Source: Apostichopus japonicus
Taxonomy: Eukaryota > Echinodermata > Holothuroidea > Aspidochirotida > Stichopodidae
Direction: 5' to 3'
Length of the DNA: 64,000 bases
Assembly (NCBI RefSeq): GCF_037975245.1
Contig: NC_092572.1
Span: forward strand, 1,031,501-1,095,500
Shown here piece after piece: positions 27,401-36,240 of this stretch (position 1 is the stretch's first letter; every line of letters starts with the position of its first letter). The position numbers were made by a program, and so were the translations under genes. The notes beneath the pieces were generated by a model, which was not told where the DNA came from, ran no database searches, and saw only the letters and a list, made by a program, of their open reading frames with translations.

Positions 27401-30400
27401 ATATGCATATGAACAGGAAATAAACCCAATCATCATTAGCCTGTTTGGTTGATGTAATTGTGACGAACAAACATTCTAAACAGCAGAGACAGTCTCATTT
27501 CCATTTGGGAGTTATCACAGTTTTAATGTTTCTTCACCCACAAGATGGAAGACTTGATCAAGTCTAAATATGATATTGAGTTACACATTTGTCAGTAATT
27601 AATGATTTCCTGTTTCATTACGTTGTTTATTTGATATAATATAATATATTAATAACTCCTTTGTTTATACCATCATTTATATTTTGTAATTCAGACGAGT
27701 TTTGAAAATCCTGTCGGAAAATTATTGAAGTTGTTAATTGATTATAATAATACCGGGATTGTTTTAGTGTCAACCCAGTAACCTTTAAAATATGAAATAA
27801 AAGCAAAGAGAAAGCTAAAGCATGTCAACAATTAGTTTTACTATGACATCACACTTGACATCACACATTATTCTACCAGTAACTCACAGACAAAACCTTG
27901 AAATTTCCAAGTCTCCAAAATAGAGCACTCTTTATGTTTAGGGGGGAGTGGAAGCGGGAGGGGTTGTTCATCACCAATTTGTTTGTGAATTGAGCAAAGC
28001 AAACGATGGTTTGGTTTGCTGCTCATTTAATCAACTATAGAAGACTAAAGAGGACTATTAGACTAATAGATAGCAACTAGCACATCACAAGTGCATAATT
28101 AGGAGAAATACACCACATTGAACGTAACACTGACAGATATTTTTTGCTTATTGGACAATGCAGTTGTGATGTAGTGATTTTGATGCATTTTACAAGGTTA
28201 GAAACAGCTGAAGTATGTTTCTTTTACTTGGTAGGTATGAAAGCACCTGACAAATTGAAGATCAGGATAGAGCCATGTATATTTGAGTGGTTGGCTTGGT
28301 GCAAAGGAATTCTACCGAAGTGGTTACCAGTGGCTGAGCTGGCTGTTTTTGGCCTTAAAGTTGACACATCTTACGAAGAGTTCTTGAAAACAGGTCGGCT
28401 TGATCTTAAGGAAGGTTCCGAGGCTTATTTTAAGAGATGTAACCTTCTGGCTAAACATATATTTCAGAAGTACCCAGATGATGGTAAGTTCCTTCAAAAT
28501 CTGTATTTGTCCAGTGAATTTGCTGTTAATTACCCTATAGTTTGTTGGCATGAGCTGATTTGCAGGTTGATAGTAGTTACTAAATTAAAAGAAACTTCCA
28601 CATTTTCCTGACATTTATCAGACTGCATTTATTATTTTTTGGAAACCCAATCAGATGTAACTTTGTGGTTGTTAAAGGAATTTTAAGTGAAAAGTGGAAT
28701 CCAGTCCTTTTGGTCATATATTTTTTTGGGGTCTTTCTAAAGCTCTAAGCCTTGCACTGTAATAAACTTTAGTTTCTGTGAAAATGCTTGAAATATTTGC
28801 TCGTCCTGCCAGAAAATTTGAATCTAACACTGACTTACGTTGAGACATGAAGTCAGTTCGGCACATTGGTCAGAAACGATCTGATCTCACTCTAAACTTG
28901 GCCTTGATACTGTACACAGAAATGTGCACAGATTCCGTGTTTGGCTGTGATTTAAAGAAATGCTCAAATAACAAATATCTGAACAACATAAAGAAAACCG
29001 AGTTGGGAACTATCGAATGTTTGAACTCTTCAAAAGATTGCTAACTTACAACTTCACAGAGAAATTTCCATCTAAATTGCTATTTTACTTTAAGAAATTT
29101 ACAGTGTGGCTTGCTAATGATAGCGTCCCTGCAGTCCCAGAAAGGAAGTGTCGAGATGATGTCATAGCACTCATCATCTGCTGTTCAAAATATATCAGAT
29201 TCACTTCTCCGGAATCATAGGATGAAAAATCCCTGAACTAGGATTGTGGCGATGCAGTTTGAGAAATACAGAACCAGTACGCTTACCAAATAATGCAAAT
29301 GTAACATCTTAAATGTTCATGAAATTCTTTGAATTGTTGAGTAGAAAGTAAATAAAAGTACTTGTTTGATTGCAGTTAGATTGATAATTGCAATCATATC
29401 AGTGGGACTAATATGAAATATTCAGTGGACAGATATATGTCAAATCAAAAGTTTGCTGTTCAATGAAGCATTTTTATCAACTGGCTTATGAAAAGGAACA
29501 GTTGGCCTCATATTTGAGCTGTGTCATTACTTTACTGTATGAGGTTGTCAAGTCATTGATTGTTGAGATGTTTATCATTTTGATGAAGTTCTTACCATTA
29601 AGAACAGTCCAATGTTAGTTTCTGAAGTCATTAATTTTACATAAAACTGACATACCTTCTGGACACTTGAGGCTCTGATTGTCACCCTGTAGACCAAGAA
29701 TCTTTCAATATTTGCAGCAAAACAGACAACATTATAATGTTTTCATTTGCATCTCACATGATTCAGTTACTATTTAATACTCAGAGGGTAAGAGGAGAGT
29801 GAAAGAAGAGATATTGATGTGAAGGAAGTAATAAACGATAAATAATAAACCCTCACTGGCTTGAAGAAGTGCCCTACTCCCTATAATCAAAGTATTGGAC
29901 AGAAATATGACTGTATATAATAGCAATATAAACAAACACACACATAGCACAAAACCCTCGCTGGCTTGAAGAAGTGCCCTACTCCCTATAATCAAAGTAT
30001 TGGAGAGAAATATGACAGTATATAATAGCAATATACACAAACACACACTCATAGAACATTAAACCCTCGCGGCTTGAAGAAGAGTCCTACTCCCTATAAT
30101 CAAAGTATTGGACAGAAATATGACAGTATATAATAGCAATATAAACAAACACACATAGCACAAAAACCCTCACTGGCTTGAAGACGTGCCCTACGCCCTA
30201 TAATAAAGGTATTGGACAGAAATATGACAGTATATAATAGCAATATAAACAGACACACACACATAGAACAATAAACCCTCGCGTGCTTGAAGAAGTGCCC
30301 CTCTCCCTATATTCAAAGTATTGGAGAGAAATATGACAGTATAAAAAGCAATATAAATAAACACAAACAAATAGAATAAAGCCTGTCATACCCCTGTAAA

Positions 30401-31407
30401 CATGTATGCTTAATATCCTTTATAAGTTTTCACATTTTTGTTCTTTCTAGGAGACATTTTGATTGTTGGCCATGCTAGCTCCCTGGATGGTATCTCAAGG
30501 CCTCTACAGGGGCTGTCTTCTCGACCAACCAAAGAATTCTGCAAGCTGGTGCAATCTGTGAGTGTCATAGGGGGTATATATATGTTCGGTTTCTGAAAGG
30601 GTAAAGTTGTCAATGTCATATCTCACATGTACACATTACTAGACTAATGACCTGGTGAAATTGACATTCTTATCTTCTGGTATCATGTATGCAAATTGAA
30701 CTAAGCCATAGCATGTTAGTTGTGAAAGATATTAGACCACAAGAAATATCGCCATTATTTTAGTATGAAAAGAAACCCTGAGGTAACTGTAATTATGTTC
30801 TCTAGCCAACAACTTATTTGCTTATTTCAACTTTGTTTCACAGTATTCTCAGCCAGTTTAACTTATATACTATTTATATACTTATATATTATTTTAATGT
30901 CTTAGCCTTAAGGATTGGTTCGCCCAAGATATGAAACATTTACTTATATGTTATTATAATGTCTTAACCTTAGGGATTGGTTTGTTCAAGGTATGAACAA
31001 GGTATGCAACATTTATATATATATGGTTATAATGTCTTAGGCTTAGGGATTGGTTCACTCAAGGTATGAAACATTTACTTATATATTTGTATAATGATTT
31101 AGCCTTTAGGGACTGGTTCCCTCAAGGTAAGCAACATTTACTTATGTATTATTATAATGTCTTAGCCTTAGGGATTGGTTCACTCAAGGTAGGAAACATA
31201 TTCTGCATTACCATGTATATTCGTTACCATTTCTCCAATCTCTGACTTTTTATCAATGTTGTCCTTGTCTTGTAGGTTCCATACTGTGGTTGTGTGACGC
31301 TTCAGGAATACAAAGAGTTTGGCATTTGGGATCTTGTCCAGCCTCCCTTCCCAACACTTACTCATTCACCAAACAGCCGATTTGATTGGAGGAGCCTGCA
31401 GCCATGA
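337..31407 (+). CDS. UBASH3: UBASH3 (TULA/STS) orthologue, whole gene span
   Basis: Split gene. Exons I place: 337-431 (tentative), 2336-2389, 9674-9860, 13232-13430, 14723-14892, 18130-18338, 22104-22269, 25081-25231, 26220-26342, 27298-27390, 28235-28483, 30451-30557, 31276-31407. All junctions are GT..AG and the phases agree throughout. Domain order is UBA end, 2H phosphoesterase-like (HITLC and HVTLAY), SH3 (ALYDY-like start YPHNPRADDELEL), linker, and histidine phosphatase (RHAERVD, SPALRCVQTA, EPCIFEW, VGHASS). This is the exact architecture of UBASH3A/B. Known role in vertebrates: binds ubiquitin and Cbl and dephosphorylates tyrosines on Syk/ZAP-70-type kinases in the cytoplasm. All phosphatase core residues I can check are present, so activity is predicted. 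Product is about 640 residues against about 650 in vertebrates. The first UBA helix (the usual MGF motif) was not found. Introns are unusually rich in minisatellites. Family assignment is near certain; the 5' end is not. Confidence 0.93.
600..1262. repeat. 43-bp minisatellite
   Basis: About 14 copies of a unit reading TGTACATTGCCTTGCTATAG then TATACAAACCTGAAGATGCAGTC; some copies carry a TACAGTA duplication. It lies in the first UBASH3 intron, which otherwise shows nothing recognisable from 432 to 600. Confidence 0.9.
1405..1485. repeat. GC-rich GGTACCCG inverted-repeat patch
   Basis: A patch of GGTACCCGGATACCCGACGG and following CCCTCGGGTACCCGG, much richer in GC than its surroundings and built from near-palindromic GGTACCC words. 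It could be the remnant of a mobile element; no coding frame is visible. Confidence 0.4.
1490..2010. repeat. Degenerate 17-bp minisatellite
   Basis: Many imperfect copies of TACCTTGATACTCATAG with frequent substitutions, so an old array. Intronic in UBASH3. Confidence 0.85.
2336..2389 (+). CDS. UBASH3: UBASH3 exon: second part of UBA domain
   Basis: Acceptor TTTTCAG ends at 2335 and donor GTTAGT starts at 2390; phase 2 in and phase 2 out. The peptide EKALSATGHQDIQLASDW matches the helix 2-3 part of UBASH3-type UBA domains (KALA.TG......A.DW), with the Trp codon split across the intron. The donor region is tandemly repeated just downstream (2374-2470). Confidence 0.85.
2374..2475. repeat. Triplicated UBA-exon end with splice donor
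   Basis: CAGCTTGCATCTGATTGGTT, the last bases of the UBA exon plus its donor, occurs about three times with a spacing of about 44 bp (the middle copy has TAGCTTGC; the third has GGGTTGGT). Intronic copies come from a local tandem duplication that crosses the exon border. Confidence 0.85.
2870..3270. repeat. Telomere-like TTAGGG/CCCTAA minisatellite
   Basis: Units of roughly 45-60 bp alternate TTAGGGTTAGGCCTAACCCT with AAACAGCAGGGAGGGG. Positions 3128-3145 form a perfect 18-bp palindrome of head-to-head telomere words. It is interstitial and intronic, not a chromosome end. Confidence 0.85.
4040..4455. repeat. TACTGTATGTATGT low-complexity array
   Basis: Interleaved units of 14 and 22 bp (TACTGTATGTATGT and the same with TACATGT). 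It is open in several frames only because it lacks stop words; not coding. Confidence 0.9.
4460..6365. other. Intron stretch without recognised gene
   Basis: AT-rich UBASH3 intron sequence. Short open frames on both strands show no recognisable protein and no matching splice borders. Confidence 0.6.
6366..6815. repeat. 34-bp minisatellite
   Basis: About 13 copies of TACATAATACAGTAATTCAC then ATACTGTATGTGTG; the last six or so are nearly identical and the left copies more diverged. Confidence 0.9.
7130..7420. repeat. About 130-bp direct duplication, 2.3 copies
   Basis: CTGATTAGGACATGCAGTGA starts near 7134 and 7267, with a third variant start near 7394. Each full copy carries a GGGATGGTGGGGG tract. 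It leads directly into the 60-bp array. Confidence 0.8.
7430..9215. repeat. 60-bp minisatellite, about 30 copies
   Basis: Unit of exactly 60 bp in most copies (AAACAAATCAATCGATTAAA ... GGAATTCTCATAGGAAGCTG ... TGCTGCAAGT). The left half is diverged; about ten consecutive units from about 8521 to 9120 are identical. Because 60 is a multiple of three, both strands stay open (20-residue repeats such as SKQINRLKNTSGILIGSCAA), but this is a by-product of the unit length, not evidence of coding. Confidence 0.95.
9674..9860 (+). CDS. UBASH3: UBASH3 exon: UBA end and first 2H motif
   Basis: Acceptor TTATAG ends at 9673; donor GTAAGT starts at 9861 (phase 2 in, phase 0 out). It encodes LLNHMEDPLLDKELPREYV, the UBA-to-2H junction typical of UBASH3, and then the first 2H phosphoesterase motif HITLC near its end. 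A minisatellite whose units contain the same T-rich end plus GTAAGT starts at this donor. Confidence 0.93.
9845..10313. repeat. About 120-bp compound minisatellite, left part
   Basis: Starts at the donor of the 9674-9860 exon. Subunits such as TTCATTCTAATTACTGTAAG and CATACTTTACTGTAAGTATA resemble the exon end plus donor (TTCATTCTTTACT|GTAAGT). The array continues after 11711; a retroelement separates the two parts. Confidence 0.88.
10317..11319 (+). pseudogene. Penelope-like RT end + GIY-YIG endonuclease, broken
   Basis: The first frame runs to about 10815 and includes VNFHDVSV, LYTKPTDTHQYL, SSCHPHHCKSGIAYSQALRL and PEKPFLAYRRP, all typical of the region after the RT palm in Penelope-like elements. 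A one-base frameshift near 10815 moves the reading into another frame (ADLRDFL, CIICSPH), which continues into the endonuclease (VIYLISCRVCGIQ ... VGEAKTTLKKRFYGH ... NLPNHT). A TAA at 11062-11064 lies exactly where the GIY-YIG Tyr of CGIQYVGE would be. Two lesions plus truncation make it a dead copy; the intact palm motifs are missing. Confidence 0.85.
11320..11710 (+). other. T/C-rich 3' part of the Penelope-like element
   Basis: Pyrimidine-rich sequence after the endonuclease stop, ending in CTGTAGGATCTAAACGTCAG, which resembles 3' ends seen in this element class. No gene. Confidence 0.6.
11711..12290. repeat. About 120-bp compound minisatellite, right part
   Basis: Continuation of the 9845-10313 array: AAGTATCACACCAAAACCAT, ACACATCAACCATGTTAATG and ACACCAAGTATAACACATCA in fixed order, about five units, with GTAAGT in most subunits. 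Confidence 0.9.
12430..13012. repeat. 30-bp minisatellite
   Basis: About 19 copies of CATACAGGGTGTACATAACT followed by AACATGTTGT; a TATATAATTAATAT variant recurs. The unit is a multiple of three, so both strands look open; not coding. Confidence 0.95.
13232..13430 (+). CDS. UBASH3: UBASH3 exon: central 2H domain
   Basis: Acceptor CCTTCAG ends at 13231; donor GTAGGT starts at 13431; phase 0 to phase 1. Begins CPDSKVD and contains the strongly conserved NFIGLFVKE segment of UBASH3 proteins. Confidence 0.92.
13431..14722. other. UBASH3 intron, nothing recognised
   Basis: AT-rich unique sequence between two UBASH3 exons. No array, RNA gene or coding segment seen. Confidence 0.6.
14723..14892 (+). 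CDS. UBASH3: UBASH3 exon: second 2H motif
   Basis: Acceptor CTCTTAG ends at 14722; donor GTAAAA starts at 14893; phase 1 to phase 0. Encodes VEPHKKELHVTLAYQF, carrying the second H-x-T motif of the 2H fold, and ends in YSRDPRAAKSE. Confidence 0.93.
15366..17090. repeat. 72-bp minisatellite with 144-bp higher-order part
   Basis: About 24 units of 72 bp (ACATGCACATAACAACA ... AGTGA ... GCAGCCTAGTATATAACTAG GAATCT). From about 16381 to 16980 two variants alternate strictly: type A (GAGTGATTTTAAGGTG) and type B (TAGTGACTTTAAGTGG), giving a 144-bp higher-order unit. Confidence 0.93.
17091..18129. other. UBASH3 intron, nothing recognised
   Basis: AT-rich unique sequence before the SH3 exon, with a loosely repeated GGACAGAGTAAG word at 17440-17570. 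No gene seen. Confidence 0.55.
18130..18338 (+). CDS. UBASH3: UBASH3 exon: SH3 domain
   Basis: Acceptor GTCCTCAG ends at 18129; donor GTGAGT starts at 18339; phase 0 to phase 2. The complete SH3 fold is in one exon: VLYPHNPRADDELELIVDDF, then GWYQGTS (the binding-surface Trp), then GMFPGNYTE. Reading past the donor gives CAT AGG TGA, so failed splicing here terminates the protein at once. A 41-bp minisatellite of about 50 copies, each with this exon end and donor, follows immediately. Confidence 0.95.
18309..20420. repeat. 41-bp minisatellite made from SH3 exon end and donor
   Basis: About 50 copies of a 41-bp unit (ACTGAATCAGACACATGGGA then CAGTATACATAGGTGAGTTCT). The first unit is the true exon end (CTGAATCAGACACATGGACA GTGCATAG) with its GTGAGT donor, so almost every copy repeats a strong 5' splice site. 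Variants (GACGCATG, GAGATATATG) occur in runs. Confidence 0.95.
20412..20782. repeat. About 210-bp direct duplication
   Basis: A block of about 150 bp (TAGATTCCATTTTAGTAGTT ... CTACTTCAAGATGAAAGGTA) occurs at about 20430-20568 and 20640-20778, nearly identical, each joined to a piece of the 41-bp array. The second copy is open to 20848; the protein is not recognised. Confidence 0.85.
20935..21045. repeat. TCATATATA tract with small hairpin
   Basis: Repeated CATATATATTAGT words and a hairpin with 9-bp arms, ATATCGGGT (20982-20990) and ACCCGATAT (21009-21017). Function unknown. Confidence 0.5.
21315..21780. repeat. 45/53-bp minisatellite with GTAAGT in each unit
   Basis: About nine units of GTAAGTCAGTAATAGTAGAT AAGTGTTACAACTCCAGGCA GTTTG, with or without GTTACATG. 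Long and short units alternate in the middle. Each unit has a CCAG and a GTAAGT, i.e. acceptor-like and donor-like words. Confidence 0.9.
22104..22269 (+). CDS. UBASH3: UBASH3 exon: SH3-phosphatase linker
   Basis: Acceptor CTTTCAG ends at 22103; donor GTGAGT starts at 22270; phase 2 to phase 0. The peptide is Ser/Pro-rich (PLSRPGGSPSPIQL) with no fold I recognise, as expected for the linker between the SH3 and phosphatase domains. It includes NSNHSYEN with a candidate phosphotyrosine. Confidence 0.8.
22270..25080. other. Long UBASH3 intron
   Basis: Unique AT-rich sequence. Short frames on both strands (for example 24642-24983 minus) do not resemble known proteins. The only exon-like piece is the weak candidate at 23762. 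Confidence 0.5.
23762..23831 (+). other. Possible alternative terminal exon of UBASH3
   Basis: TTTGCAG ends at 23761. From 23763 a frame of 22 codons (PDAGDETSSF...KKNYF) closes at TGA 23829-23831. Its phase fits the donor of the SH3 exon (18338), not that of the linker exon (22269). If spliced so, the product would stop before the phosphatase. No transcript evidence; likely chance. Confidence 0.15.
25081..25231 (+). CDS. UBASH3: UBASH3 exon: phosphatase RHAER motif
   Basis: Acceptor TTGCAG ends at 25080; donor GTGAAA starts at 25232; phase 0 to phase 1. Encodes KIIVLRHAERVDVTFGEQW, the catalytic histidine motif of the histidine-phosphatase superfamily. Vertebrate UBASH3 has RHGER; here Gly is Ala, as in some other superfamily members. 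Confidence 0.94.
25600..26200. repeat. Degenerate TACTAGTTATGTA / CTGGTTATGTAA repeats
   Basis: An 85-bp or so duplication (CTACTAGTTATGTATCTCTC ... GTTCCTGCTA) at 25613-25780 is followed by many loose copies of a CTGGTTATGTAATAATCAT word. Old, decayed array. Confidence 0.65.
26220..26342 (+). CDS. UBASH3: UBASH3 exon: phosphatase, RNLNMP segment
   Basis: Acceptor CAAAAG ends at 26219; donor GTCAGT starts at 26343; phase 1 to phase 1. Encodes RRNLNMPRKVPLRSGG and then DSPITEMGQYQSKLTG, closely matching the equivalent UBASH3B segment (NLNMP, RSGG, D.PIT..G). Confidence 0.93.
26555..27245. repeat. 26-bp minisatellite
   Basis: About 26 copies of GACCTAATGTAACATCACTA TTCTAG, moderately diverged, in the intron before the SPALRC exon. 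Confidence 0.9.
27298..27390 (+). CDS. UBASH3: UBASH3 exon: phosphatase SPALRCVQTA
   Basis: Acceptor AAACAG ends at 27297; donor GTAAGG starts at 27391; phase 1 to phase 1. Encodes VYASPALRCVQTADAVL; the Arg in LRC is an active-site residue of the family. Confidence 0.94.
28235..28483 (+). CDS. UBASH3: UBASH3 exon: phosphatase EPCIFEW
   Basis: Acceptor GGTAG ends at 28234; donor GTAAGT starts at 28484; phase 1 to phase 1. Encodes KLKIRIEPCIFEWLAW with the family's acidic catalytic Glu, then the WLPVAEL and VDTSYEE segments. Confidence 0.94.
28484..29835. other. UBASH3 intron, nothing recognised
   Basis: AT-rich unique sequence; short open frames (for example 28847-29044) without similarity I can name. 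Confidence 0.5.
29840..30385. repeat. About 108-bp minisatellite, five copies
   Basis: GGCTTGAAGAAGTGCCCTAC, TCAAAGTATTGGACAGAAAT and a CA-rich tail in fixed order, five copies with lengths about 103-113 bp. Confidence 0.9.
30451..30557 (+). CDS. UBASH3: UBASH3 exon: second catalytic histidine
   Basis: Acceptor TTTCTAG ends at 30450; donor GTGAGT starts at 30558; phase 1 to phase 0. Encodes DILIVGHASSLDG, the second active-site histidine of the phosphatase, followed by LQGLSSRPTKEF. Confidence 0.94.
30880..31200. repeat. About 63-bp minisatellite, five copies
   Basis: TTATAATGTCTTAGCCTTAG GGATTGGTTCACTCAAGGTA with an ACATTTACTTATATAT link, five imperfect copies directly before the last UBASH3 intron end. 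Confidence 0.85.
31276..31407 (+). CDS. UBASH3: UBASH3 last coding exon
   Basis: Acceptor TTGTAG ends at 31275; phase 0; TGA at 31405-31407. Encodes VPYCGCVTLQEYKEFGIW, then PPFPTLTHSPNSRFDWR, matching the conserved C-terminus (GIW, LTH, FNWR) of UBASH3. Confidence 0.94.
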   Translation, partial: VPYCGCVTLQEYKEFGIWDLVQPPFPTLTHSPNSRFDWRSLQP

Positions 31408-34400
31408 ATATTCACAAGTTCTGGCAAGTCAACAGAGAAATTGGTTACAGAGAATAGTTTGAAACACAATTTGTTTTCTTCTATCTGCATATTGTAATTT
31501 ATTAGTTAATGAAAAATAGCATAATGAATCTTGTTCACAGTAGATGAGTAAGAATAGTATATATATATATATACACACATATATGAAAGAGAATAATATT
31601 ATGAAATTCACTAAGTGCACTGGTTCATTCCTGGAAGGTGATGCTACAGCCTCAACATTTTGTGTGATCATTAAATTCATCTTTTATTCTTCTTTTTTGT
31701 TTCCATATTTAGTACAAAGATTTAGCATTAGAAATATACTTGCTTTAATAGAAGTGAATATTACTATGAAAAGACGTGAGGTTTGTTGGCCGGTTGGAGG
31801 CGGGTGGGAGGAAGACTGGGCTCCAGTGTAATCATTACATTTAATTTGAATATAGATTTGAATTAAACAACCTATTAGGTAACTAAAATTTGAAGGTTAC
31901 TTTTTTTTTTGCAAAGAATTTTGGAGACTTACAATGGATAGCTGGTTGTTCTATTGCAAACCTTTCCTGAACTTTTGATGGATTTACTATTTTACCAGAA
32001 CAAACTTAATTGGTTTTGTACATATCCATATTAAGATTTGTTAAAGCGTAATGACATTTATTGGTTTCTTACAATATCCATGCTAAGATTTGTATATGCC
32101 TAATTAACTTTATTTGTTTCTTACAATATCCATTCTAAGATTTATATAGGCCTATTTATCTGTTCTTAGTATGTTTTGAAATTAGTGCATTTTTTTTTCA
32201 TATTAAGAGTTGTAACTTTGCATTTAAGTTTTGCAATTGTCTGAAGTTAAAATTATATACGGTACATTTGTATTTATTAAGGTCACATTAAATTCTACAG
32301 TAGGTTAATGGTTTATCATTTTCACAAACATATAAGTATATATAAGTAGTGTGTAGATCACCACTCTGTGTGTATCATAATCTTGTGTTAATATTCTAGG
32401 CTAGTACTATAACTAAAGGCATTCATTGACAAATTTGTGTTTTGTGATGTTGTTTTAATCATAGAAGTTTCTTCATGCAAGAGATTGTTTTTAGAAACTT
32501 CCATCTCATTAAGTGACAAACTTAGTAGGTGATTATATAGTTCCATACTGCTGTTGTACCTATACAGTAAGTAACTTTTCTGGTACAACATTGCAAAATA
32601 ATGGCCAAGATGCTACACGATTGCTGAGATCATATATGGTTCTGTATCAAGTCATATTGACAACAATTGTGAGCCTCATATTGTTAATTTCACAAATGTG
32701 TAGCATTTAACTATTTTCTATGACACTACCAATGGGACCAAACATCAATATACGTCAAAGGGTGAAAGGGCAGGCCCTAGGGGCAAATATGTCACCAACC
32801 CCATCTTTCATTCATATACTATGAATTAAGCATACACTATTCCTAATTCTGTACTTTATCTGGTCCCCCTAATTGATGGCTTTTTACCCCTTGATTGTCT
32901 CTCTGGTCAGCCCTGAGGAAGACACCAATGTTCAGCTGAGTTTTTTGTGATTAGACAGGTAGATAGCTATTTCATAGATTATTGCTACCATGTCATTCTG
33001 GGGTAACTCCAGAAAAATAAACAATTTCCAATTATTTTGATGTTAGTCCTATCTATAACTATAACGTAATATCTTGGACTTTTTAATGTCATCTATTACA
33101 AAAATTTCATGAAGAAAAAGACAGATAATAGCTGGGCATTTTTTTATCTTATGTTAATATTGTATCTCCATAGTGGCCTTTCATTAATATTGTGAATGTA
33201 CTTTCCTCTTCAAAGTCTGAACACTTAATGAGAAGTGTTTAAATATCCCAGTTATATTCTATTGTTCATTTGCTAAATGTACATCTTAGGCATTAACAAT
33301 TTCTAGCAAGGTATTTTTTATTGGTTCCAAAGCTGTTTTCTTTCAATATCAGCATTTGTTTTATGGATAGTGGGGGGGGGGTGTATCTTTCAGGAATATG
33401 GATAGGCAGAACGTTTATAGGGTGTGTTAAAGTGTGTCAGATTGTATGCCATCAAACTTTATACCTTCATCTGCATGTGTGGTTGCCATTGATGGTAAAA
33501 ATACAGGTCACCATGAAACTATTCAATGTGCTTAGCATATTCATAGTGTTGTCATTGGAAATATATATTATAAATATATATATATTTTGTATTACTCGCA
33601 ATAATCCGGGGCCTCTTACTTTCTATATCAATTTGCTTCTCATATTGCTTGTCATTGAAAGTTAATTTTTGAACTTTTATGAAGAAGAGACACTATTGAA
33701 TATTATTTTTGTTTGTTTTGTTGACCTTTTATCAGGGGAACCTTCATCATAATATGTTGTACATGGTAAACACAAAAACAAAGAAATTTATCATTTTTAC
33801 TCTAAATATTCATCAAATATAGCATGTAGTAGCAGAATATTGTGTCTAATATTTGATCTAAGAATAAAACAAACATCTTTTTGCTATTATTTCTGCATGA
33901 TTTGTAGTAAAGGCTTAGAGCATTTCTGGCTTAAATAAGTTTTTTGAGAAAGATCAGATGTTTTTTTTTTTCTTCCATGATTGTTGGTAACTTAAAATGT
34001 GAAGAGGTAAATAATGCCAGCAAATGTCTTTTTTTCTTTCTAGTACATAATGGTATTTAATTAACACATTGTTTAGCTATCTTCACCTGGCCTTCAACAA
34101 TTATTGCCTTGATGAGATTTCCTGTTTTCAAACAAACTAATAGTGCCAACATCTTTGTGATCTTTCCAGCTACATAACTGACTGATTAGTAATCTCTAGT
34201 ACATTACTCGTCCATACTTATATCTTCCTGTGAGAAAAAAAATGACAGTAAATGTTGTTAGTTTTACAAATATACATTTCAAATATATCCACACCTTTGT
34301 TCATTAACATCTTTTGCTAATTAATACCTTTTCGCATACCTTATTCACTCTATGACAAACATGTTATACTAAAAATTCATTTTGTTCGGTAAACCTCTGC

Positions 34401-34547
34401 TTCTTTTCTGTAATCTGTTTTGTTTCAAAGCAAATAACCTTGATATGCTGCATGCATTGAATACATTAGATTGTCCAAGAAGGCTGATTGTTTATTGGCA
34501 TGCATTATAGCTCTATGTTTATATAACGTTTCATATAATCTCATTTT
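31408..34547 (+). other. UBASH3 3' UTR and intergenic DNA
   Basis: AT-rich (poly-T runs, TATATA tracts at 31558-31572 and 33566-33588). AATAAA words at about 33015 and 33863 could be polyadenylation signals, but the transcript end cannot be fixed. No other gene seen. Confidence 0.5.
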
Positions 34548-35952
34548 GTATTTTTTGTATCAGATAGTATATTTTAAGGTTTAATAGTATATAGTGTCAC
34601 TTCTTTTGCAAAAAGTACTACAGAAAAAAATAAAGTTAAAACAATTTAGCCATTACATTATATGTAAATACGTCAAATAATTGAAATGGATTTGCAGATG
34701 CTGGAGCACAAAGAAACATTATCCTGGAGTGAAAGTAACTAAGTAATATAAATACATAAATCTATGTAACATGTGCTGGTTGCATGTTTTTAATTGGTAC
34801 GTTTGGGGCCGAAATAAGTGGAGCATCATGTCATGGCATGTTACATGCTCAGGAACCATAAACATCTATAAGTGTTATTGAATTATAAATACTAAAAGAC
34901 TATTGAATGGTGATATTAGTGATAGCTTACTTAAATATATTATATTTACTGGAGATGAGATATCATAATTTAAACCTGGCGTAGGTTGGATGATGGATAT
35001 GAGTGGTGAATGTTGTCTTGATTAAACTTCATTGTTAAGAACACATTTACTCTGAAATATTAATAATACAGTTAATTTCCATTTCTTTCCTAATATTTGT
35101 TTTCACTGCATTTCATTGCACGGTTGTTCATATATAACAGTAACAACAAATAACTCTCCGTAGTTAGATGCCATTTTGTCATTCGTGTTACTTCATTGAT
35201 TAGTTTTATGTTTTTACCAACAGATACTGTCATGGTCTAATGAAACCTTCAACCAGTATGATTTTACTATTACTATCTCAATTGTTTGTTTCCATGGACA
35301 CCCCAGTGTTAATTTCATTTGCACCACGCTTTACACCCAGGCTTTGCACCCAGGCTTTGCACCTTCTGATTTTTTGCGGCTAACAATCATATTTCAGGTC
35401 AATTAAAGCCCACATTTATTTTCAACTACACATCATGCTGACGTAGCATGTCTTTCATTTGAGTTTCTTAAACATTCTTAAGTTGTAATTGTCTTCTTTT
35501 TTGTTGTTGTAAATAAGCAATTTACGCCAAAATGGTGTAATTAGGTACATCTATATCAGAATCATGAATATTGTTAATAAAAAAAACACGTCTCCAGATG
35601 TAGTTAATTTGATACGCATGCGTCCATACCACCACACATAATACGCACATGTAATAATTACAGCAGGTAAAGCCATAACCAGTCTTGGCTCACACCAACT
35701 TCCTATTGTTTATCCAGAACATTTGATGACCTAAATGTTGGCGACTTAATTCCATTGCGGATGTGGAAGGATATGTATATGTTATCTTAAGTTATCGTGA
35801 CTTTTGAGTTTTTTCTTTTCTTTTCTTGTTTTTTACAGCAACTTTTATAGTTTCCTTTTTCATTTCTTATTAAAGATATGTATAAATGTTAACGCCCTCA
35901 ACTAGAAAGAAGAGGAAGTGATGTATTTTAGTTTACAGATAAGGTGATTGTC

Positions 35953-35986
35953 CTTCCGGTTTGTTGCTAGCGCAACTTCCGGTGAT
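35953..35986. promoter_or_regulatory. Conserved TTCCGG block upstream of each copy
   Basis: CCTTCCGGTTTGTTGCTAGC then GCAACTTCCGGTG, with two ETS-like TTCCGG words around a near-palindromic TTGC.AGCGCAA. Present in unit 2 (48920-48952) and, with a damaged second word, in unit 3 (61190-61222). It lies about 1.7-2 kb before the ATG; a regulatory role is a guess. Confidence 0.25.
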
Positions 35987-36240
35987 AGTAGTAACAGAAT
36001 AATAACAAAACGTTAGAATCTGAAGTACGTTTACAACTTTCCTCCTTTAAATTTTATTTGTATATCTGCAGAGACGATCGTTATTATAAAATTATTTCTA
36101 CAAGAATAATCCAAATGTTTCATCGTTTCCTTTTGTGTTATCTTAAATCGACAGCAAGTATTTGTATGACCGCTTGCAGTGATTTAGAGTATTGTATAGT
36201 TCCAATATATATTCGAGCACCTGCGAGTTAGCTTAAACAA

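Noticed and set aside
32880-32950. CAGCCCTGAGGAAGACACC motif as a retroelement 3' end
   Set aside because: Resembles words in some Penelope-like 3' regions, but no coding remnant lies before it.
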